Below are positions 1 through 11,712 of a DNA stretch of 64,000 bases, piece after piece. Source of the stretch: Gonatopus flavifemur. Its lineage: Eukaryota; Arthropoda; Insecta; Hymenoptera; Dryinidae. The position numbers and the translations under genes are program-made. The notes under the pieces are model-generated. The model was not told the origin of the DNA. It did not search any database and saw only the letters and a program-made list of their open reading frames with translations. The DNA is taken from the NCBI GenBank assembly GCA_018340375.1, contig JAFFJZ010000012.1, positions 7,688,001-7,752,000 of the forward strand, written 5' to 3'. Each line of letters starts with the position of its first letter. Position 1 is the stretch's first letter.

Positions 1-272
1 CCCGATCGATCGGAAGAAAACCTGTCCGCCGTTTCTTTTTGTCTAATCAAATTTGTCACAAGTGATGACCGATGTAAGTGACGACTTTTGGCAGCTCGTA
101 CCGGTGACTTGGTGGTTGGTTGGTGGTGGTTGGTGAACTGATGGTGAACTTGGTTGGTTGGGAAGTTAGTGGGCAGGCAGACAACGACTTTTTTTTTGTT
201 TTTGTTTGTTCGTAATCGATTTGTTTTGGCGGTTCAAAAATTTTGCGAGCTATACTTTTTTTCACGGTGGCT

Positions 273-376
273 GTAGTAGTAGTAATAGTAGTAGTAATAA
301 TAGTGATAATAGTAGTAGTAGTAGCAGTAGTAGTAGCAGTAGTAGTAGTAGAAGTAGTGGTAGTAGCAGTAGTGGC
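273..376. repeat. AGT-type trinucleotide microsatellite
   Basis: About 100 bases of imperfect AGT/AGC/AAT triplets. Any reading frame through it gives only Ser/Asn-like or Thr-like runs, so the open frames here are low-complexity artefacts, not genes. Confidence 0.9.
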
Positions 377-1074
377 GGGGAGACGAGCAGAACTATGAGC
401 TGACGCTGGTAGAATCTGCAAACGCCAGTTTTAGCGATAATAACAATGAATGAAAAATTTTAATCATACTCCTTGCCACTATTATCAAATGTTTCTCTTT
501 ACTTTTTCTTTCGACTTCTTCTCTTTTCTGTTTTTTCTTGTCTAGTTTTCAATTTAAACACACAATACTACTCTCTCTCTCTCTCTTTTATATTGTCACT
601 CCGATTGGTTTTCAATTCGACAAGTATTGCGTTAGATTCTCATAATATCATGTATATAGTGATATGATAATATTGAATGAAATACAAAACAGAAATATAT
701 AATAATCAAATCAAAAAGTAAATCATGATTATGTAACATAATATTCCTTTTATCATTGTGCGTGCATCGATAATCAAATAAACTATTTCCGAATATTTGT
801 GAATACTGAATTTGGCCAAATAAGAACACGGTTTCTTGTGTACTTTGACATGTTCTTTTGACAAGTTTGTTTCTCAGTCTTTCTGGAAAAAAACCTTGAA
901 CTCTCATCGTTTAACTTTAAAAAGTTCAACACGTATTTTGAGAAAAAAAAAAAGAAAAAGAAATGAACCAATTGAAAAATTTCAACAGTTTATACTGCTT
1001 CGAGTTTCATACAAAACCCCCGTTTTTTACTGTGTTGAATATGTCAAATTTAGTGTCAGCTAAGAAGCAATATT
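377..1074. other. AT-rich stretch without recognised gene
   Basis: I see a short CT run near 570-590 and A/T homopolymers near 940-960. The open frames are short, overlap on both strands and have no recognisable domain. I see no TIR element boundary. Confidence 0.5.
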
Positions 1075-1345
1075 TGAAGAAGGTTTTAGTTTTCCGCTTG
1101 ACTTTGGAGAAAAGTGGAGTTGAAACGCATTGAATGCTCGTAGAAATTCATGGCGACGAAGCTCCAACTAATAAATCAAATAGGGGATGGGGATTTTAGC
1201 ATTGAAGACAAGCCAAAAAATTCTAGGGCAAAGAATTGAAGGAATTACTCAATGAAGATTGAAGAATACTCAAATGCAAAAGGAGCTTGCAGAATCATTG
1301 GGAGTTAGGCGAAGTAATTTCCGTACGACTGAAATGCATGGAAAT
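1075..1345 (+). pseudogene. Degenerate mariner transposase fragment (N-terminal half)
   Basis: Conceptual translation in broken frames gives mariner-type pieces in the right order: a segment like LVEIHGDEAPT, then GDFSIEDKPK, then a stretch matching ELLNED and KELAESLGV. The same motifs occur in the mariner at 56539-57828, and the nucleotides near 1235-1255 match that element's equivalent segment almost exactly. Stops and indels interrupt the frame, and no C-terminal catalytic half follows. This is an old fragment of the N-terminal DNA-binding region. Confidence 0.72.
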
Positions 1346-1466
1346 ATGCAATGATTTCATCACTGCGCATTCTTGTAATCCTTCAAGATTATCTTTATTT
1401 TCAATAATAACCCACCAATAACTGTTTCTACCGATCTATTTTCATTTTGTTCCTTTCCAACCCTAG

Positions 1467-1815
1467 CAGGGTTCAGACAAGTTTTGTTCAATCAATTTCC
1501 CTGAGTTTTCCCTGTGATTTCCCTGAGTAAAATTCTAATTTCCAGAAATCATGAATATGTCCCTAAACATTTTTTCCTCAGTGTATAATTTCTAAGATTC
1601 CACGATTAAAAATTAAGAAAATATGTTGTAGAAAATGAAAAATAGAATTAACGAACAAATTTTTATTTTGAAAAAAATTCTAGTGATTTCCCTGAGATTT
1701 CCAGGTTTTTGGGAATTTTTGATAATTTCCCTGAGAATTCCCGGTGTTTTGAGTCCAATTTTTGTTTCCCGGAGTTTTCCCAAATTTCCCGGAATTCCAG
1801 TTCTGTCTGAACCCT
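1467..1815. mobile_element. hAT-like non-autonomous TIR element (CAGGGTTCAGAC ends)
   Basis: It starts CAGGGTTCAGACAAG and ends CTGTCTGAACCCTG in inverted orientation. The flanking octamers AACCCTAG and TAGCCTAG agree at 6 of 8 positions, which suits an old 8-bp hAT duplication. The interior repeats TTTCCCTGAG/TTTCCCGG words. The frames on both strands through it are artefacts of this repetition. Confidence 0.75.
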
Positions 1816-2939
1816 GTAGCCTAGTGAAAAAACCTTCTCTGAATTTCACTGAAAAACCCAAGAGAATCTGAAAACCTTTGTAAACCTATGAAAATTTTTT
1901 CAAACTCTGAGAAATTCTGGAAAACTCTCACTTATTAGTCACATTTTTCCACTGAAAATTTTTCTGAACATTAATGAATATCTCTGAAAAACTCTGGATT
2001 TTTCTGAAAATCACTGAAACTTTCTGAGGAACTATGAACACCTCTTAAATCCTCTGAAAATCTCTGGAAATTCAAGTGATTTTCAACGAAACTTTTCTAC
2101 CAGGGAATCTACAGTTCGCGTCTCGCAATATCTTTTAGATGTCCGAAACTCTTCTTCAGTCCAAAATATATCCGAAAGTGTTGTGTGAGATATCTCATTA
2201 AACTTACTTGAAAAATATCTCAAAAAAACGCAATGTTCATTGGAACTTCTAAACTCGCGTTGCTCGCCATTTGATATTCTAAATGATCTCGCCATTAAAT
2301 ACATCAAATGGCTCTCGCTTCACTCGCGCTTTTCGAATTCAAACAGGCTCGCTGCGTTCGCCATTTAATATCCCAAATAGCAATTGTCCCGAAGGGGGGA
2401 GAGCTTAAAAAAATCTATTAAAGAATAAAGCATATAGCATAAACTTGAAGTAAATGTAAACATATGATATATGATGAGACCTATAATCGACCTTTTCATA
2501 AGAATAGCTTTTAAAATTCGATATTTTTCCGGGAGAAGAACGAATAATTTGTAAATGGGCCAAAAAAACGGTAGATTTCATAGAATTGACAAAAAAAAAC
2601 CCCGTTGAAATTCAGTAAAAAATCGTTACCTCTAGGACCCGGGATGGAAATCGTGAGATCTCCTGATAAATCGGGAGGTTTTTCCACACTGATTGCCAGA
2701 AAATTGGCCGGAATACGAGCAAAGACACGACAAAGTTATTCTTCTGCATGTCTCGGGTCGCAAAAGCTGTAGAAAATTCTTCGACGCATTGTAAGCTTTC
2801 TCCAAACAAAATTTATGAAATACTTTGAAATTTTCAAAGAGTCATTTTAGATACTTTATTTACCACGGTAACAGAGCTCGGATTTAAAATTTCAAAACAA
2901 AATCCTTTTCCACTGACTGAGAAAAAAATTTTCTTTCAA
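1816..2939. other. Stretch rich in CTCTGAAAA-type words, no gene seen
   Basis: From about 1840 to 2070 the sequence repeats TCTGAAAA/CTCTGAAA-like words, similar to the style at 60550-60760 and 61270-61510. From 2260 to 2400 there are short repeats around TCGCCATT(T/A)AATAT. I recognise no coding region. Confidence 0.5.
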
Positions 2940-3175
2940 CACCGAAAGAAAAAGCATGCTTTAGAAGCATGAACACCCTTCAATGCTTGTAACGCATTTG
3001 TTACAACGTACTTTTAACGCTCGGGACTCATGCAGTTAACGCACGAGATCATGCTTTTTGGGTATGTGTCACATGCTTTCTAAGCATGGTTACCGAGCGT
3101 TCGAAGCACGTTATGACAAATGCATTAGAAACTTCAAGTGCGTCATACTTCTGCAGTATGCTTTTTCTCTCGGTG
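2940..3175. mobile_element. TIR element, CACCGAAAGAAAAAGCAT ends, AA duplication
   Basis: The left end CACCGAAAGAAAAAGCATGC is mirrored by GCATGCTTTTTCTCTCGGTG-like sequence at the right. Both flanks carry AA. The interior repeats the word AGCATGCTT. A diverged right end of the same family ends at 51591. Confidence 0.78.
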
Positions 3176-3867
3176 AAAATTTCAAATTCGCGCTCCGTAC
3201 CACGCTGGATGAAGTATCCAAGATTTTTCCTTGAAAATTTCAGACTGTTTTATGGATTCAATTCAGGGAAATCTTGTAGACAAGTCCTCGAAGTTCAATG
3301 GATTCATTCCTTCTCTTTGCTTTTACGTAAAAACACAATTTTGGAATATTTCAATCAATATCTTCAATCCAAATGAAGAATCACCGGTACTGAGAAACAC
3401 TGAGAACCACAAAGTACACTTTTTAACACAAAAACATAAAGCACGCTTCAAAAAAGAACCAACTCAATGCATATAAAAAAAAAACCATAAAATTAAAAAA
3501 TACAAAAAGCTGTAACGAAAGCCTTAGGGAGGCTATAATAATTCTGAATGATAATAAGTAATAATTTGAATCACACTGGATATTCGATTCTCTTGCTTCG
3601 AGTAATCGAGTCAATACAAAAAAGAAAAAAAAAAAAAAAATGATTACGATTTTTCAATAATCCTTAAATTCCTTCATTCTCCACCCTTTTTTTTCTCTCT
3701 CTTTCTGCGTTTCTACATATACATACATATACATCATATATGTATATGTATACAGATTCAATAGATATATCCGTGAGACAGCGTGCACAAATTGCAATTG
3801 TCACAATGTACAAGCGGTACTTGCAAATACCTACTTGTGATTAATTTGTGTCACAGATTGGCCACAT
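3176..3867. other. Region 3' of the SR-protein gene; no gene recognised
   Basis: This likely contains the 3' UTR and downstream flank of the minus-strand SR gene. It holds A-rich runs (3478-3500, 3620-3645), a CT run (3690-3705) and a TATACATA-rich tract (3715-3755). No unambiguous polyadenylation site can be assigned. Confidence 0.45.
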
Positions 3868-5173
3868 TCAGCTTGCGCAAAAGGCTCTGAAAATTCCTCT
3901 TGGATATAACTACTTATAAAAAAGAACAAAAAAATAATAAAAAAAAAAAAAAAGAAGAATCCAAATTAGGAAAGATTGATAAATTACCTAGAGTAACGAT
4001 TTATCGGTGATCTCTTGATACTCCTTGATCGGGACCTAAAAAACAATTAAAAAGAACTATTGTATGTCTCTCAGCTGCAATAACAACAACGCAACGTTGC
4101 CGACAGAGAGCGCCTGCTTCAACTATTTGACATTGATAACTTTGATTATCTGTTGGACCGGGAAGATATATTTCACATACACAAATATATCTTCAAATAT
4201 ATCTATGAATTGTCCGAGCGAAAAAAAAACCATAACATATTTTGTGCATACGCTTTTTTGTCTCTACTCTTATTGCACCTGAAAAAACTCGATGAGAAAG
4301 AAAAAGGAGTAGAAAATGAATGATAAAAAATAGAAAAAAAAAAAATAAAAAAATAAAAACCCAACAGTTAAGAAGGAGGAGAAAGAAGAGCTTACCTCGG
4401 GTAACGACTCAATGATTTTCTACGAGGACTCCGAGATCTGGACCTATAAAATTTTTGAAAACGAAAGATGTAAGGCGTGTGAGTTATTGAAATTCATCGA
4501 TTATCTTTTTGATTTTTTATATATATTTATACCTGATACCTATACGATTCAAAGTTGAAAATTTTGGTGTTACCTACTTAGCTTTTCGTCCCAGCAATTA
4601 TCATTTTATTACTATAATAATTTGTGATTTTTGAATACTACACCAAATTTTTGATACTTTACCTGGAATATTTTGGTCCTGGTCTACGACCACCACCTCC
4701 ACGTCGACTTTTACCAGAAGACATTTCAACGCGTATTCTTGTGCCACAGCATCGTCTATAAAACACAGAAGAACAGTCTATGAAATATGATTTATAAACA
4801 AAACAAAAATCACCAATTTCGAAATTTTACATCTAATATACTTAAAAAAGATGCATCGGAACATTAAGTTAATATAAAGGTACTCTTCTAGTTGAAATTT
4901 CATTAGATCAATTGAATTTGTTTATACGGAGTAGAATTTGAACAATGCTGCTGTACTTACGTTCCATCTAAGCCTCTAACGGCATCCTCGGCGTCACGGG
5001 GGTCATCAAACTCGACAAATGCAAATCCAGGTGGATTTCTAGCCACCCAAACATTTCTGAGAGGACCATACTTGCCAAAGACGCTTTCTATTTCATGTTT
5101 GCTGGCGCTACTTCCAAGATTTCCAACATAGACTTTACAGCACAAGTCCCATTCACGATATCGCGACATTTTG
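3868..5173 (-). CDS. SR-family splicing factor (Rbp1/SRSF-like), five coding exons
   Basis: Serine/arginine-rich nuclear RNA-binding protein expected to act in constitutive and alternative splicing. Minus-strand coding exons with GT-AG borders: 5169-4961 (start [19 protein letters not shown]), 4755-4663, 4443-4396, 4035-3988 and a tentative last one at 3886-3868. They total 417 nt and remain in frame (138 aa). The first holds one RRM: RNP2 is VYVGNL and RNP1 is GFAFVEF, followed by the family-typical [15 protein letters not shown]. The second gives [14 protein letters not shown] and a Gly/Arg-rich linker. The third and fourth are both 48 nt and encode [15 protein letters not shown] and [14 protein letters not shown] RS repeats. 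An acceptor at 5174 just upstream of the ATG implies a non-coding first exon that I could not place. The last exon (RAFCAS, stop) is weakly supported, and alternative 3' ends are possible. Confidence 0.88.
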
Positions 5174-6633
5174 CTGCAAAAAATCATAGTCGATTAGTAT
5201 TCGTTTGAATGAAGATATCGATCACTTTGTATAATGTTCAGTAAACAATAAAGTACTCTTCACATTCCTTGCGTCAACTTTTGGAGTTGCAGGAAACTAA
5301 TTCAATCAAGTAAAATTGAAAAGAAATATCGATTGCCTAAAGAAAAATTTTAGAAATAATTTCCAATTTGAAACTTCACTTTTTCATTTATAAACCCGAG
5401 TATAACATAATTATTTTGAATGATGGCATAAAATCGATACCTGTACGTAATATAATATTTCATCACGACCTTGTATCAATCGAGATAAGTAATAAATTTC
5501 TTTCTCTCTCCCTTTTTATTACATTATTTTAACTAGAATATTTTATCGCGTCAATACCGTACACTGACAATATACACAACAAAAGATCAATTGTTGAAAA
5601 AAAAAAAAAGAAACACACCGAACAAAAACAAAAAATGACAATGAACCTTTTAATCACCTATAAATTCATCACTATACAAGCATTATTGATTTACGAATTC
5701 CAAAGAGTATCGAAAGGACGAACTCCGCGCTAAATTTTCTCCCTTCGACTGAGGCGCAATTAACCGCGAGTCGAACGGGTAACGGTATCGATCAAAATAA
5801 TGTTCTTTCGTGGTCCAAAATAAGAATTTCGATCAACGTGCATCGTTTTTGCATAAAAAACGGAAGCACTAGTGAAAATTGACACATTAAATTCAGTTGC
5901 AACAAAAGCGAAAGTCGAAGAATCGGCCATCTTTATGTATTTTTTTTCTTCTTTCTCTCGTTTATATTACTTACAATAGTTTGAAAGAGAAATGAATTGG
6001 AATCAAGGTCTCTCGCTTCCACGGAATAAAATATTCAAAGTCAAGTTAGGACTCGATGAGAAAACTCGCAAAGATTTGAAAAATAACACAATCAAATGAA
6101 TATTTGGAGCGGAAATCTGTTTATGCGTATATTTGAAGGTATACGAGAGGACCCGACGGATCTTCCGTACAAACCGACGCCACCAGAAGTTTGTCCAACT
6201 TTCACGACCGTTTCTCGAGCGCAAACAAGTTCTTTTTTTTCCCTCGACAATGGAATTTCGTGCATAGACTATGTTTTGGATGGGCTGAAGAAACAATTGT
6301 TGTACTTACGATTGTTTGGACTTGAGATCGAATACCGTTGAGACGAATAGTCAAATCTGTTCACAGTGTATTGTACATGTAACGATGTGAACAAATATGT
6401 ATGCGACTTGCAAAATGGTGGGCGAGATGATACATCCGAAGGAGATACAACCGAGGATTTCAGAAATTCAAGTACCTAGAGGGCGTGTTTTTTGATCGAG
6501 CACCAAGTGTGTTCGAAAAAACATCGGCACGTGATTGGAGGTGCGTTCGAAAGTTTGGGATGCTTCCGATATTGTTCGAACGGTTAATCAATCTTTTGTA
6601 CCTGTACGATGATTGGTGGATAAATTGTTCTTC
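5174..6633. other. Upstream intron/promoter region of the SR gene
   Basis: This should contain the first intron, 5' UTR exon and promoter of the minus-strand SR gene. An AAGATGGCCG-like motif on the minus strand lies near 5930 and could be close to a start site, but I cannot prove it. An 81-aa plus-strand open frame at 6096-6341 has no domain I recognise and I do not call it. Confidence 0.4.
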
Positions 6634-6773
6634 TTACCCCGGGCACTCATGCTAGGGACTGTCGCGCGCGACATCATTAGAAGGAAAAAGAGATCCGAGT
6701 TGAAAACGTCTTTTCTCTTTTTTCTTCTAATGATGTCATGCGCGAGAGTCGCTAGCATGAGTACTTGGGGTAA
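6634..6773. mobile_element. Short palindromic TIR element (TTACCCC ends)
   Basis: Two arms of about 60 bases are nearly perfect inverted repeats: TTACCCCGGGCACTCATGCT at the left and its mirror ending GTACTTGGGGTAA at the right, with a short A/T-rich centre. No coding capacity. Confidence 0.8.
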
Positions 6774-6841
6774 CGGGCATAACTCATTTGGACAATATTG
6801 GAAGCACCCTTAGTTACTCACTAGAAATCACCAGTTGCCAA

Positions 6842-7350
6842 CCCTGATAACACACGAAGAATTCTTTCTCGATAACAAGAATAGAATTCTTCAAGAACTC
6901 TTTTCGAACTAACAAATTCATAAAGAGCTCTGGAGGAGTTCAATGTTTGGGACATTGGTGGGCCCTCAATACACCGAATCGTTTCTGTACCGAATGCTCA
7001 TTGCACCGAAAATTCATATTCTGAAAGCTGATAGACCGAAGAATTATTATGCCGAATGTATTCGATTGGATGGAAACTGCAATTTCTTGTGGATTTTATA
7101 AAAACAAGAAATCTGATTGCTTTCGACATAACGAGCTTTCGGTCCATAAATTTTCGGTACGATGAACATTCGGTGTATTGAGGGCCCACCTGGGACATTA
7201 CATTAACGAGTTCTCTCAGAGTACTAAAAAAATACTTTCAGCATTCTCAAAGAACTCGTGAATGTCCCAAAAATTGAACTCCTCCAGAGCTCTTTATGAA
7301 TTCATTAGTTCAAAAAGAGTTCTTGAAGAATTCTTCGTGTGTTATCAGGG
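6842..7350. mobile_element. TIR element, CCCTGATAACACACGAAG ends, AA duplication
   Basis: The left CCCTGATAACACACGAAGAA is mirrored at the right by TTCTTCGTGTGTTATCAGGG, with AA on both flanks. The interior repeats GAATTC/AAGAATTCTT words. Related copies lie at 63616-63903 and 43833-46189. It is interrupted by an element at 6957-7190. Confidence 0.9.
6957..7190. mobile_element. Nested TIR element with 9-bp duplication (MULE-like)
   Basis: Ends are GGTGGGCCCTCAATACACCG and its mirror. The flanking 9-mer TGGGACATT is repeated exactly on both sides. A 9-bp duplication is typical of Mutator-like elements. The interior repeats CCGAA(T/A) words. It lies inside the element at 6842-7350. Confidence 0.82.
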
Positions 7351-7743
7351 AACTGATAAGAAGTAATCAAACTTTGAACATACTTTTCAACATTTTTTGT
7401 CCAATTTTCAAACTTATCACGTGACTTTTTCCGCCAATTTCAAAAACAGTTCTTCGCGCGTCATTTTCTGACACAAATTGAGAATTTTCAATATCTTTGT
7501 TGAATCTCATTCAGCTTTCATTCTTCAGAATTGCGAAAAGTTTCTACCATTTCATTTCTTCAACCCCCAAACGAGAATTTTCAAAGTCATCCAAGTTCTG
7601 CGAACAACGCCGGTTATCCAGACTAGTCAAAACAACATTCGCATAACCCAATTTACAGATTTTCCAGTTGTCAGAATTCGTCGGCATTGCAGAGCATTCT
7701 CTATCGTGAATCTTTAAACAAATAGAAAAACCACCTGAACTCA
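7351..7743. other. Upstream region of LSm3
   Basis: This holds the likely promoter and 5' UTR of the plus-strand LSm3 gene. No TATA box stands out. The short open frames on both strands have no recognisable content. Confidence 0.4.
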
Positions 7744-8204
7744 ATGGCGGACGAAGGAGAACAGGTAAATTAATAAAACAATAACAGTACTTACCGTATT
7801 TATAGAATCAAATCTTTCTAACCTATTACAATTCAACAAACTGATATTTAGGTTCCAGCAATCAACGTGAAAGAACCTTTAGATTTGATAAGACTCAGTC
7901 TAGACGAGCGAATATATGTGAAAATGAGAAACGAAAGGGAACTGAGAGGACGTTTGCACGTAAGTCAGATATAAACTATACTCACCTTAGAAACGAAATG
8001 AACACGATCTTTCCATTGCAGGCTTACGATCAACATCTGAATATGGTATTGGGCGAGGCGGAAGAAACCGTCACAACGGTAGAAATCGATGAAGAAACTT
8101 ACGAAGAGGTCTATCGAACGACCAAAAGAAATATTTCTATGTTATTTGTACGTGGGGACGGAGTGATTCTAGTATCGCCTCCCAGTATGAGGCCCCCGGT
8201 GTGA
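7744..8204 (+). CDS. LSm3: U6 snRNA-associated Sm-like protein LSm3
   Basis: Subunit of the LSm2-8 ring that binds the U6 snRNA 3' end in the nucleus, and of the LSm1-7 ring in cytoplasmic mRNA decay. Three exons: 7744-7764 (MADEGEQ), 7852-7959 and 8022-8204. All borders are GT-AG and no codon is split. The product is 103 aa, the usual family length. Sm1 is visible as [20 protein letters not shown] followed by [19 protein letters not shown]; Sm2 is the [19 protein letters not shown] region. The stop follows SMRPPV. An AATAAA lies near 8276. The tail converges on the SPEF1-like gene, whose stop is only about 155 bases away on the other strand. Confidence 0.97.
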
Positions 8205-8360
8205 ATAAAGATGATAACGATTATAACTCCGTTTGGTTTTGATAATTTCTTATACTACTACTATGAAACAAAAGGAATAAATCGATACGTTTCCAAGACA
8301 AGGTTGCTATCCTTGAAAATACTTTACAAAATGTTCATCGTGCGTACAAATGATTGAATT

Positions 8361-9212
8361 TTATTTATCACGTAATTTTGGGAATCCGTATCCACTCATC
8401 GGTCGCGGAGGTAGATCGAACGATGGACTTCTAGTGATCTGCGCTGTGAGATCGGTGATCCTTTGATCCTTGAGCTTTAGCAAACTCTCCAAATGCGAGA
8501 CTTTGTGAGACAACGTGTTTATAACATCATTCTTCTCCTCCACTTCTTGCCTCAATTTTAAAAAAATTTTCCGTGAAACTGTCTTGTTCGACAATTCCTC
8601 TGCATTCAAAACAGATTTCACAGTTTCTAATGTGAGATTGGAATACAAAGTAAGGAGAGAGGGTTATTTTCTTTATTTCATCAATTTGACGCGAAAGTTG
8701 TATTCCCTTACCTTTATCTTTTGAATTGCAATCCGAATACAAGGAATCTCTCTCGTTGTTGCAATCTTTCAAAACTTTGTTTCGCAGATCGGCAAGAACT
8801 TTTTCGATGACTCCGGGTTGAGAGGAGGCCAATTGTTGTATCACGTCTTTTCCCAATTTCATATCCAATTTGGACAACACCTTGCGGTTCAACGTGCACC
8901 AATTATCTATTTTCTTCGCTGTACTGTTGCCGGGAATGTAATTGTGAACTTCCACCAATCGCGGATAGTATTTTTTCAATAACTCTGCCATTAGCACTGG
9001 GTAAATGAATCAATTTTTTTCTATTATTATTTCTATGATTATCGGAAAAGGAATCAATATTGTGTCAAGTACATCATTATCATCGTACCACCGTCGGAAA
9101 AATCTCGAGCAATGTTTTTCTTCGCTCGGGAAAAAGAGATCTGATCGATCCATGCGTAAATCTCACTGAGGGTGTCGTCGGTTTCTAAATCCTTCACAGC
9201 GCTCACGCTCAT
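8361..9212 (-). CDS. SPEF1/CLAMP-like calponin-homology protein
   Basis: Microtubule-associated protein of the sperm flagellar protein 1 family, known from cilia, flagella and planar-polarised microtubules. Minus-strand coding exons are 9212-9089, 8996-8712 and 8626-8361, all with GT-AG borders. They total 675 nt (224 aa, near the usual length of about 236). The N-terminal CH domain runs from LSEIYAWIDQISFSRAKKN through DFSDGVLMAELLKKYYPRLV and HNYIPGNSTAKKIDNW to PGVIEKVLADLR. The C-terminal half is predicted coiled coil (LRQEVEEKNDVINTLSHKVS, LESLLKLKDQRITDLTAQI), as in SPEF1. An AATAAA signal on the minus strand overlaps the stop codon. Orthology to SPEF1 is inferred from domain order and length. 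Confidence 0.93.
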
Positions 9213-9618
9213 GACTTTCAGATGTATTTATTCGCGCTTAGAATCCCATACATTATCTCTGAAACGGTTATTGTATATTTCAATATAAAGGGCGGAAAAG
9301 AATCGGAAATAACCCCTTTTGAAAGATTTTTTTCCGAGATTTTACACACTTTTGTCAGACTTGGCAATTTCTCATGAATATTGGCTATATCAATGTTCTG
9401 AATTTATAACGATGAAAGGATTTTTTTAGTTCTATACACATGTATGAAACAAAAACAAAAGAGAAATTGAGGATGGGGAAAAATGATCCTTACGAATGAG
9501 GCTTAATTTCAGTTTTTTTTTAGAATTTTCAATATTCAGAGTGTTTATGGAATATGGGGATTCAAATTTCCGGATTTTTTCCAGTCGATTTGAATATTTA
9601 GACGTGAATCATATTTTT
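9213..9618. other. 5' flank of the SPEF1-like gene
   Basis: Likely promoter and 5' UTR of the minus-strand gene. A/T-rich, with no recognised element. Confidence 0.4.
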
Positions 9619-10269
9619 AAGGTGACCCTAGCAAATGCGATCATACTTTGATCGTACTGAAATTATCCGGTATGTTTGTGAATTTTCCATACCTCAATTA
9701 TACTCAAATAATACTGTTGCCGAAATCTGACTTGATTTATACCAAAAATATACCGAAATTTGAAAAGTTCTCGGTAATAATTGGGTATGGAAGATCCATA
9801 CCAAATTTATACCGAATGTGTAATGAATAGCTACCAAATGATTGAAAATATTGCGGTATACTTCAAGTATATAAATTTCACAAGCATACGGTATGTTTTC
9901 AGTTTACTTTTCATTACGATTTGGTATTTTACTGAATTACCATTAGATTCATACTGATTAAATACCATACGAAAATGATACTCACGGAATACTGAAAATT
10001 TCGGTATGATCAAATTCGCTAGGGGATAGCAGCGACCCTTGAAGATGCAATTAGATGCATTGGTTAGAAAAAGACACAACCAAAACTATTTTGATAAATT
10101 ACTCGAAAACGAAGGAATGAAATCAAAATATCACTCTGTATAGATCTTCTTCGATCAATAAAGATAGTCTGCACAGAGCGATACTTTCCTCTTATTGCTT
10201 CATTTTCGAATAATTCGTCAGAACAGATTTGGTTCGCGTTGCATCGTCAGGGGCAGCTGGTATTCCCTT
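9619..10269. mobile_element. TIR element of the AAGGGTATCAGCG family, interrupted
   Basis: It begins AAGGTGATAGCAGCGACCC when the insertion at 9626-10024 is skipped, and ends GGGGCAGCTGGTATTCCCTT. The centre contains TCTTCGATCAATAAAGAT(A/G)GTCT, shared with the intact relative at 49447-49651. Confidence 0.7.
9626..10024. mobile_element. Nested TIR element, CCCTAGCAAATGCGATCATAC ends, GA duplication
   Basis: Inverted ends CCCTAGC(A/G)AAT...GATCATAC are flanked by GA on both sides. Removing the element plus one GA restores the end of the surrounding element. The interior is built of GGTAT/ATACC words such as GGTATAAATTTGGTAT. Confidence 0.85.
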
Positions 10270-10503
10270 AAAAATGTATTTTTAGTGAGTACTTCACTCT
10301 TCAAGGGTGTTCCCTGGTCGATTTTTCCCCAGAAAACTACTAGATCGTTTCAACCGTTCTAAGGGGGAAATCCCCACAAAAATTTTTTTTTTGCATTTTG
10401 TTTTTATTGCTTAGAAAATTCATTTATTATCTAAAGAATAAGCCTGTAAATTTTCAAAGTCCAACAAAAATTCTGAGGGTCCCTAAGAACTGCAGGGCCG
10501 GCG

Positions 10504-10538
10504 CACAGTGGGGCCAAATGCCAAAAAGCTGGCCAAAA
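10504..10538 (+). repeat. Transib left TIR with RSS-like heptamer
   Basis: Heptamer CACAGTG at 10504-10510, identical to the consensus V(D)J recombination signal heptamer. After 22 bases, CCAAAACCC (10533-10541) matches the RSS nonamer ACAAAAACC at 7 of 9 positions. The nonamer comparison is only suggestive. Confidence 0.9.
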
Positions 10539-11106
10539 CCCCAAAAATGAAGTTTGTAGTTGGGGATATTTGACCCTTGGGATAAGTAAGATGATGTCCC
10601 AAGTATTGGAATTCTGATATAAGAAGATCTGATCCTCTCCCCCTGCCCTTGTGTACCAGTTGCAAAATACCCTCCTTGAAGTATAATCCGCGTGATTGAA
10701 AGACAGTAAAATAACGAGCATGTTCAAAAAGACGCTGTGTCTCGAAAAATGAACCGATTTAACTTTTTCAAATTGGAGTCTCTTACTGAAACTATGTAGA
10801 ATACACTAAAAATTAAGAGAATATCAATTTGATGAGTGGAAAATACTGACAGAGCAATGATTGGATGTAATTTCTATATCTATAAATGAAAAAATGTGTT
10901 TGGTTTTTGAAGGAATAGTAGAGAATTACGCAAAATTACGTCGTTTAACTTATTGGGGGTGGTAGATGGGACTCTTACCTAAACATCAGAAAAAAAAAAC
11001 GGCTGCCCATGTCTGCCCCTAAGCAATTCGGCCATGTTTTTGTGCAGGAAATCACAAAAAATTAGACGGAGTGATGAGGAGTCCTTAGATCCGTCTGAAA
11101 CTTGAT

Positions 11107-11545
11107 ATGCAGAAGTTTGTGGGGTCGCTGATTATGAATCCGTTGTCTTCATTTCGGAATTCAAAATGGCGGACGAAAATTGAAAGAAATCATCGGATTT
11201 TCTTCAAATTCGTTACCCAGGGGTTTCTGAGGTCGCTGATTACGAATCCGTTGTTTGAATTTCAAAATTCAAAATGGCGGATCCAATATGGCGGATGAAA
11301 ATTGAAAAAATCATCGGATTGCCTTCAAACTCGGTACCCTGAGGTTTTTCAGGTCGCTGATTCCGAATCCGGTGTCTGAATTCCGGAATTCAGAATGGCG
11401 GATCCAGTTTGGCAGCAAAAAATTGAAAAAATCATCAGATTTCCTTCAAGCTCGGTATCCAGGGTTTTGTGGGGTCATTGATTACGAATCAGTTGTCAAA
11501 TTCCAAGAATCAAAGATAGCGTATCTAATATGGTGGACACAAAAC
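11107..11545 (+). repeat. Left subterminal satellite array of the Transib (4 units)
   Basis: Four tandem units of about 121 bases (the first lacks about 14 bases), each beginning near GGTCGCTGATTACGAATCC and containing AAAATGGCGGATCCAATATG. They are in inverted orientation to the larger array at the right end. Open frames within it are repeats, not genes. Confidence 0.92.
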
Positions 11546-11712
11546 TCAGAATTCAGTAGATTCGCTTTGAATTTTATCTCAACGTTAGTATGTGTTTTAT
11601 TTCCAGTGTACATTTGCTGCACGAGGAAAACTGTATGAGATTGATTACCATTCGTTTTTCTTCTCATCGCGGGCTTAGGGTACACAAAAGCCAGAAATCA
11701 TTGATATTTAGG

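Noticed and set aside
273..376. Poly-Ser/poly-Thr proteins on either strand
   Set aside because: They are translations of a trinucleotide microsatellite.
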